The position numbers and the translations under genes are program-made. A stretch of 64,000 nt of DNA. Origin: Candidatus Dojkabacteria bacterium. GTDB lineage: Bacteria; Patescibacteria; Dojkabacteria; SC72; JAFGCJ01. The stretch is from NCBI GenBank assembly GCA_016932785.1, contig JAFGCJ010000004.1, forward strand, positions 9,452-73,451, in the 5' to 3' direction. The notes beneath the pieces were generated by a model. That model did not search any database, was not told the DNA's origin, and saw nothing but the letters and a program-made list of their open reading frames with translations. The first letter of the stretch is position 1; each line of letters opens with the position of its first letter. Positions 59,706-64,000 of this stretch are shown here, in pieces.

Positions 59706-61600
59706 GATATCTGTGGGTCTCTGTTTGAGGTAGGACTTTCAGTTGGCCTTTGGGTCCGTGGTCTTCTGGCTATTCTGCTGAATACTCCAATGAGAAACAT
59801 TATTATCAGAATGAGAGAGCATACCGGTGTGAGGATAATCAGTGCCTTTCCAATGGCTGTAGTCTGAATCAAGCGTGAAACTTTCTCGGTTGTTGATGAT
59901 GAGGAACCTATTTCGTCGATTAGCTCGTCAAGTGTCTGTAATCCGCCTTCGGTGGGGATTTCTTCTATCGCTGTTATTTCGATCATGCTCGGATCGAGCT
60001 CGAATTCTATGCTTGTTGTTGTAACTTCAAGGGGACTTGGCTCGTCTGGATGTTTTCCTGCTACGTACCATAATGCGTGGTCAAGATCGCGGCCGATGAA
60101 TTGCCTTCCGGTTTCTCCCCAGGTTGGGTCGAGTGTCAGCCATCCATAATCAGGGATCCAGGCCTGTACCCATTGGTGACTTTCCTGGTTTTCCGGTTGT
60201 TGTGTTGGGTCATATCCGTATCCATATGCGGCGCGGGCTGGAATGTCTTGTGCGCGAAGTAAAGCGATTAAGAGGTCTGAATACTCCATACATACTGAAT
60301 CGCCGCCTCTGAGTGTCTCTAGAGCGCCTTTTCTATCGTTTTGGCTGCCGTATTTGAAGTTATCGTAATCTATTGAGTCGACAATGAATTCGTAGTCTGT
60401 TTTAAGAATTTCAAGGATGTTTGTCTCTGTTCCGGCCAGTTCGCGTGCCTTTGCCACTATTTCTTCATTCTCAGACTCCCAATATTCGGATGGTTTGAGA
60501 TATTTTGACATCTCGCTGTATTCTGAGAGGTCTGAAAGAGTTTTATCTGAAGGGATATTATTCCTGTTATTACTTGAATTTAGGGAGGTTGTGATGTAGC
60601 CTTCAACCACTATGTTGGCTTTCTTTGTTGCGTCGACAAGAAACTCTGCGAGTACGTTTCCTTCGTTGTCGATGCGTATTTTTTGGGGTTTAGGGGAGAT
60701 GTTGCTGAAGAATACCTTCTGGTTTGTTTCAGCATACTCTCTTGGAAGTACCAGCGTATAGGTGTTTTTTGATAGAAAATTAAGCTGGTCAGGGATGAAA
60801 TGGTCTGTTTCGGCTGTGGGTTGGGTTATTTTGAAGTGGTAAATCTGTTCTGTCCCGATTTGTTGCCAGACCGTTTTGCCTATTATATCGCTTGTTTTGA
60901 ACTCGAAAGTTGTTTTACCCAAGCTTTCTGAGGTTTTGTAGGGTTTTGGAAGGGTAAAGGCTTGCTCACCGAGGCTGTTTGGTACTTCAAGGGCTGTAGT
61001 GTAAAGTATTTGCGTTGATGTTGTGCTACCGTCTTCATTTGTTGAGTTTGTTATCTCTTCATAATCCTGGTTTAGTCCTGGGATATAAATGTTTGTTACT
61101 TTGCCGAGCTTTTCTATTAATTCATTCGAATCGTATTCCAGGATAAATGTTTGGGTGCTACCGGTGTATAGGTCAGAGGAATAGTTTACTTCTACAAAAA
61201 TGTCATTGTTTTCCTGTTTTATTGTATAGGTAAGGTCTATTCCGTATTGATTTGTTACTTCTATTGAAGATTTCTTTATTTCGAGTTCATCTTCTTCGAG
61301 GCCTTCCTTGAAGTTCTGTATTATGAATGTTTCTTTTGATGATGAAGGGATATAGTGGGTGCGGGAATTGTTCTTGATAACACGTTTTTCCTGTATGTGC
61401 AGGAGGGTCTGCTCTGATGAGTCGACGGAGTATATCCTGCTAATTTCCATATCAAAGTCCGCCGCATATACCCCGCGGGGTATACAGGTTGCAACTATTA
61501 AGGAAAAAACGATTATTCCTGTAATAATGGGTAAAATTTTGCTTTTAATTTTTACTCTTAGCAGTTTTGTTTTTTGAAGTAGCATACTTTGATTTCTCAT
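59702..61600 (-). CDS. Secreted transglutaminase-like protease-fold protein with C-terminal membrane anchor
   Basis: This protein has 632 residues: a signal peptide or anchor (about 20-45, ILPIITGIIVFSLIVATCIP), a large beta-rich extracytoplasmic region, then a transglutaminase-like core at about 385-520. Its triad is Cys in GGDSVCMEYSDLL, His in ESHQWVQAW and Asp in LTLDPTWG. A C-terminal helix (about 588-610) and a basic tail end it. A TATAAT (plus 61604-61609) is so close to ATG 61600 that ATG 61585 may be the true start. The activity (protease, amidase or crosslinking) is unknown. Its stop overlaps the convergent AMP phosphorylase stop. Confidence 0.88.
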   Translation of the reverse strand: MRNQSMLLQKTKLLRVKIKSKILPIITGIIVFSLIVATCIPRGVYAADFDMEISRIYSVDSSEQTLLHIQEKRVIKNNSRTHYIPSSSKETFIIQNFKEGLEEDELEIKKSSIEVTNQYGIDLTYTIKQENNDIFVEVNYSSDLYTGSTQTFILEYDSNELIEKLGKVTNIYIPGLNQDYEEITNSTNEDGSTTSTQILYTTALEVPNSLGEQAFTLPKPYKTSESLGKTTFEFKTSDIIGKTVWQQIGTEQIYHFKITQPTAETDHFIPDQLNFLSKNTYTLVLPREYAETNQKVFFSNISPKPQKIRIDNEGNVLAEFLVDATKKANIVVEGYITTSLNSSNNRNNIPSDKTLSDLSEYSEMSKYLKPSEYWESENEEIVAKARELAGTETNILEILKTDYEFIVDSIDYDNFKYGSQNDRKGALETLRGGDSVCMEYSDLLIALLRAQDIPARAAYGYGYDPTQQPENQESHQWVQAWIPDYGWLTLDPTWGETGRQFIGRDLDHALWYVAGKHPDEPSPLEVTTTSIEFELDPSMIEITAIEEIPTEGGLQTLDELIDEIGSSSSTTEKVSRLIQTTAIGKALIILTPVCSLILIIMFLIGVFSRIARRPRTQRPTESPTSNRDPQIS

Positions 61601-61697
61601 TATATTATAAAATCGTTTTTGTCTGTAGGTTTATTTTTATGGTTTAGAAATTGCGTTTGTGGTGTCGTTTTTTGAAAATAGGTGATAGAATAAGGCT

Positions 61698-62816
61698 ATG
61701 GCTGTCACGCGCTCACACAGCTTATCAATTGGAATAGTCGGCCTTCCAAACTCCGGCAAATCTACTATTTTCAACGCGCTTACTCATAGTGTTGTTCCGG
61801 CAGAGAATTATCCATTTTGTACTATAGATAAAAATGTTGGAGTGGTAAAAATCCCAGATGAAAGACTTAAGAGACTAGCAAGCCATTTGAAGGCCAAAAA
61901 TGTTGTACCCGCGGCGATGACTTTTGTTGATATTGCAGGCCTTGTGAAAGGGGCTTCGAAAGGGGAGGGCCTGGGTAACCAATTTCTGGCCCATATTCGT
62001 GAGGCTGATGCGATAATGTATATGTTGCGAGCCTTCAAGAGTGAAAGCGTGGCTCATGTTTATGGTGAAATTAATCCCGTTGAAGATCTTGAGATTGTTC
62101 GGTCAGAACTTATTCTGAAGGACATGGAGACCCTGGAGAAGAAGCTCCGGGAACTTCACAACAAGGCGAAAGCTGGTATAACTGATGAAATTAAAATGCA
62201 GGTGAAAACACTTGAGGACGTGCGTAAGGCGATGAATGATGGAAGACCGGCGTATGAGGTAAAGCTGTCTGAGGAAGCTGAGAAATTTCTTTGGGAGATG
62301 TGGCTGCTTACCGACAAGCCGTCTTTTTATATTTTGAATGTTATGGGTGGGGTGGAAGAACCGGATTTGGTGCGATGGATTGATAGCCTGAAAGGAAAGA
62401 TTGCTGATGACGAAGAAAACTTCATGATGACCGTTGACTGTAAAATGGAAGGTGAAATGGAGGGACTGCCGGAATCGGAGCGGGAAGAGTTGATAGGGAT
62501 GGTGGAGAATTATCACAGTGTGGATAATATTATTTCTTTGGCGTACCGTCGGTTGGATCTGATTACCTTCTATACCGGTAACGAAAAGGAGGCAAATGCC
62601 TGGTCAATTGCACGGGGTGCAACTGTTAAGGAGGCTGCAGGAGTTATTCATAGTGATTTGGAAGAGAATTTTGTGGTGGCTGAAGTTGTTAATGTTGACA
62701 AAATGATTGAGGCCGGGGGGTGGGTTGCTGCCAGGGAAAAGGGGTTGATTGAGAGTCATGGGAAAGAGTACGTGGTTCAGGATGGTGACTATGTGAATGT
62801 GTTGGTGAATAAGTAG
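61698..62816 (+). CDS. ychF: Ribosome-associated ATPase YchF (Obg family)
   Basis: This is a P-loop ATPase of 372 residues. GLPNSGKSTIFNALT is the Walker A, DIAGLVKGASKGEGLGNQFL the switch II region, and the NVMG box stands in place of NKxD, as in YchF. The C-terminal TGS domain (about 285-370, DLITFYTGNEKEANAWSI) is present. TAGAAT (61686-61691) ends 6 nt before the ATG, so it is probably leaderless. A strong terminator follows. Confidence 0.95.
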   Translation: MAVTRSHSLSIGIVGLPNSGKSTIFNALTHSVVPAENYPFCTIDKNVGVVKIPDERLKRLASHLKAKNVVPAAMTFVDIAGLVKGASKGEGLGNQFLAHIREADAIMYMLRAFKSESVAHVYGEINPVEDLEIVRSELILKDMETLEKKLRELHNKAKAGITDEIKMQVKTLEDVRKAMNDGRPAYEVKLSEEAEKFLWEMWLLTDKPSFYILNVMGGVEEPDLVRWIDSLKGKIADDEENFMMTVDCKMEGEMEGLPESEREELIGMVENYHSVDNIISLAYRRLDLITFYTGNEKEANAWSIARGATVKEAAGVIHSDLEENFVVAEVVNVDKMIEAGGWVAAREKGLIESHGKEYVVQDGDYVNVLVNK

Positions 62817-62848
62817 GTGGGTCTGCTAGATTTTTTTAGAGATTTCCT

Positions 62849-62896
62849 CGGGGTTGCAACAACTGGATTGAGTGGGTTGCAACCCCGGGTTTTTTC
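62849..62896 (+). terminator. Rho-independent terminator after ychF
   Basis: CGGGGTTGCAAC (62849-62860) and GTTGCAACCCCG (62876-62887) pair perfectly over 12 bp with a 15-nt loop, followed by GGTTTTTT. It ends ychF on the plus strand and faces the convergent small membrane gene. Confidence 0.9.
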
Positions 62897-62901
62897 GAGG
62901 G

Positions 62902-63093
62902 TTATCTTCTTCTCCTTATCAGGAGAAGAACTAGAAGAAGTGCCAGTACAGCGAGGATTCCCACGACGTTGATCTGTGCCCAAGTTTCTTGGACCTTGGG
63001 ATCCTCAATGTTCGGTACCAATGGGAGAAATATAACTGCAATTAACCCTAGCCCTAAGCAGGCTAGCAGGATCAAAAACCATTTTCTTGACAT
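62902..63093 (-). CDS. Small membrane protein (63 residues), unknown
   Basis: MSRKWFLILLACLGLGLIAV begins a first helix (about 5-27). A short polar loop (NIEDPKVQETWAQ) leads to a second helix (about 41-58) and the basic end LLLIRRRR, so both ends are probably cytoplasmic. AAGGAGG stands 8 nt before the ATG. No family is recognised. An imperfect inverted repeat (63125-63177) lies upstream. Confidence 0.65.
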   Translation of the reverse strand: MSRKWFLILLACLGLGLIAVIFLPLVPNIEDPKVQETWAQINVVGILAVLALLLVLLLIRRRR

Positions 63094-63124
63094 AAAAAGC
63101 CTCCTTCTTATACGAGTTTTTCTA

Positions 63125-63177
63125 CTTCGAAGAGTAAAACCGGTTACAATAAGGTTCCCCGGCTTGATTCTTCGAAG
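63125..63177 (-). repeat. Inverted repeat in the leader of the 63-residue gene
   Basis: CTTCGAAG...CCGG (63125-63143) is mirrored by CCGG...CTTCGAAG (63159-63177), with a partly paired 7-nt interior and a 15-nt loop. CTTCGAAG is itself palindromic, so it could be a protein-binding site or an RNA hairpin. The rest of 63178-63417 shows no gene; a GGGTAGCC/GGCTACCC hairpin (63388-63423) overlaps the stop of the next gene. Confidence 0.45.
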
Positions 63178-63417
63178 CAGAGCTTCCGACCCTCGACTTT
63201 AAATGAGCAATCAATCTCTTTATCACAAATTGTTTTGGGAATAAAGAAGATAGACTACAATTATAGCAATTTTGACTATTTAAACTCAAATCTGATGTCA
63301 GCAGGCGGTGCCAGTATGGTCTTGTGGAAGCATCACTAAATAGGTGTTATTTTCTGTAGGATTCTAACTAAAGGATGGGGACGAGAAGGGTAGCCGCATT
63401 ATAAGAAGTATAAAGGG

Positions 63418-63729
63418 CTACCCCCCGGGGATGACTGAGAATGTGAGAAGTGCTTCGAGGACGAGAATTATTATTGGTACGAGGAACCTCGCATTTTGAG
63501 CGAAAACACTTGCGCCCTCCGTTCTACGGAACGGAACTATGAGTATAAGTATTACCGTTAGAATCACGCTGCAAACAATTGCGGTATGAATGAGTGAATA
63601 TCTTAGAGTACCTGTTATCGACTGAAAATAGATAACAGGTATAACGCCCAGAAGATCTGCTACCCATAGAAAAGGGGGTAGTACCTTTTTTAACCTTTTT
63701 TCCTGTTTTTCCATTTTTTCGACGTCCAT
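63418..63729 (-). CDS. Small membrane protein (103 residues) behind a translational attenuator
   Basis: I do not recognise this protein. A charged N-terminus (MDVEKMEKQEKRLKKVLPPF) precedes three hydrophobic helices (about 21-36, 45-66, 83-100), and it ends SVIPGG. The Shine-Dalgarno AAGGAGGTC ends 5 nt before the ATG and is complementary to an upstream arm, so translation should be conditional. An upstream promoter and a leader ORF complete the unit. A link to stress or antibiotic response is inferred only from the regulatory layout. Confidence 0.7.
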   Translation of the reverse strand: MDVEKMEKQEKRLKKVLPPFLWVADLLGVIPVIYFQSITGTLRYSLIHTAIVCSVILTVILILIVPFRRTEGASVFAQNARFLVPIIILVLEALLTFSVIPGG

Positions 63730-63734
63730 TTTTA

Positions 63735-63806
63735 GACCTCCTTCTTGGTATTGGGATACGAAATCCGGAACTTTTCAGTTCTGAACTTGGTATCCCAAAG
63801 GAGGTC
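63735..63806 (-). promoter_or_regulatory. RBS-sequestering hairpin (translational attenuator)
   Basis: On the message, the 17-nt arm GACCTCCTTTGGGATAC (plus 63790-63806) pairs fully with GTATCCCA (plus 63752-63759) and AAGGAGGTC (plus 63735-63743), the second being the ribosome-binding site of the 103-residue gene; the paired side has an 8-nt bulge. The 17-nt arm lies wholly inside the leader ORF at 63775-63813. Confidence 0.75.
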
Positions 63807-63813
63807 TCTTCAT
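63775..63813 (-). CDS. Leader peptide MKRPPLGYQVQN
   Basis: This is a 12-codon frame, ATG at 63813 to TGA at 63775, with AAGGGGA 6 nt upstream of the ATG. Codons 3 to 8 (R-P-P-L-G-Y) are the hairpin arm that masks the next ribosome-binding site. A ribosome paused on this peptide, for example at Pro-Pro, would open the hairpin, as in erm and cat leaders. Confidence 0.55.
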   Translation of the reverse strand: MKRPPLGYQVQN

Positions 63814-63863
63814 CGTCTTCCCCTTTTAATGAACTACCAGCTTTCCTTCGCCAAAGTGAAGAT

Positions 63864-63893
63864 GTCCAGTTTGGCAAAAAGACAAGACTGGAC
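63864..63893 (-). promoter_or_regulatory. Hairpin at the 5' end of the attenuator transcript
   Basis: GTCCAGT plus TTG pairs with CAAG plus ACTGGAC (10 bp with a one-base bulge and a 9-nt loop). Its position at the predicted first nucleotides suggests a 5' protective stem or part of a sensor. At the right edge GTCTATAGTGAACA repeats in tandem (63975-63988, 63989-64000 and beyond). Confidence 0.5.
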
Positions 63894-63897
63894 CCAT

Positions 63898-63926
63898 ATT
63901 ATATATTGGTAGCAAACGTAGTTCAA
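63898..63926 (-). promoter_or_regulatory. Promoter of the leader peptide / 103-residue gene
   Basis: On the minus strand TTGAAC (plus 63921-63926), 17 nt, TATAAT (plus 63898-63903). Transcription would start near 63891, at the base of a further hairpin GTCCAGT-TTG / CAAG-ACTGGAC (63864-63893), giving a leader of about 160 nt. Confidence 0.75.
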
Positions 63927-64000
63927 TAATGTTGACCCATAGTGGCGACGTATGAAAAATGAACGGTGTGTATAGTCTATAGTGAACAGTCTATAGTGAA

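Noticed and set aside
63524..63877. 117-codon frame overlapping the 103-residue gene
   Set aside because: Shadow frame across the attenuator; the other frame has the helices and the Shine-Dalgarno.

Overview
The window looks like a chromosome segment of a Candidate Phyla Radiation (Patescibacteria) bacterium. The reasons are small AT-leaning genes (roughly 40% GC by eye), compact spacing, an archaeal-type AMP/RuBisCO salvage set, a stand-alone class III ribonucleotide reductase, ribosomal proteins with odd lysine-rich extensions and few biosynthetic genes. There is no rRNA here, so the phylum cannot be fixed; Dojkabacteria (WS6) or Microgenomates-like lineages are guesses. The genetic code is the standard bacterial one: TAA and TAG dominate as stops, TGA is rare but real, and the tRNA-Trp has anticodon CCA.

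Left part (1-9.6 kb). The minus strand carries the rpmG-tRNA-Trp-secE-nusG-rplK-rplA-rplJ-rplL operon, with an L10 leader and an unrelated, unrecognised 328-residue gene inserted between rplA and rplJ. A membrane protein fragment of the 7TM-transglutaminase-associated kind runs off the left edge. Two ABC-2 permease genes follow, then a tRNA cluster (Thr-GGT, Tyr, Thr-TGT) holding an array of five copies of a 28-nt hairpin element, then an M50 protease, rpmB and a glycosyltransferase.

Middle part (9.8-36 kb). This is housekeeping: mreBCD-PBP2 (cell shape), dprA-topA, radC, glyA, dut-nrdD (dNTP supply), rpsB-tsf-frr-rseP, rpsU-yqeY-ybeY-pth-mfd, and dnaX-ebfC-recR. Several of these proteins are unusual: S2 has a histone-like tail, EF-Ts has two UBA domains, and Mfd lacks its C-terminal domain.

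Right part (36-64 kb). First come a solitary formate-dehydrogenase-like molybdopterin protein and several cell-surface genes (a 1208-residue glycosidase-like protein, a lipoprotein, and a metallophosphoesterase sharing a C-terminal domain with the 1208-residue protein). Then follow a PadR/HAAS/beta-repeat module, cysS, RNase HIII, the ABC ATPase that matches the distant permeases, and a CCA-adding enzyme. The metabolic centrepiece is a beta-CASP nuclease followed by ribose-1,5-bisphosphate isomerase, form III RuBisCO, an unknown gene split by an in-frame TGA, and AMP phosphorylase. Together these would convert AMP plus CO2 to 3-phosphoglycerate. The window ends with a transglutaminase-like membrane protein, ychF and two small membrane proteins. 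The last of these is preceded by what looks like an erm/cat-style translational attenuator: a leader peptide whose codons form one arm of a hairpin that hides the downstream ribosome-binding site.

Many first-in-operon genes have a -10 hexamer only 6-8 nt before the start codon, which implies widespread leaderless transcripts. No transposase, prophage or CRISPR array was seen.
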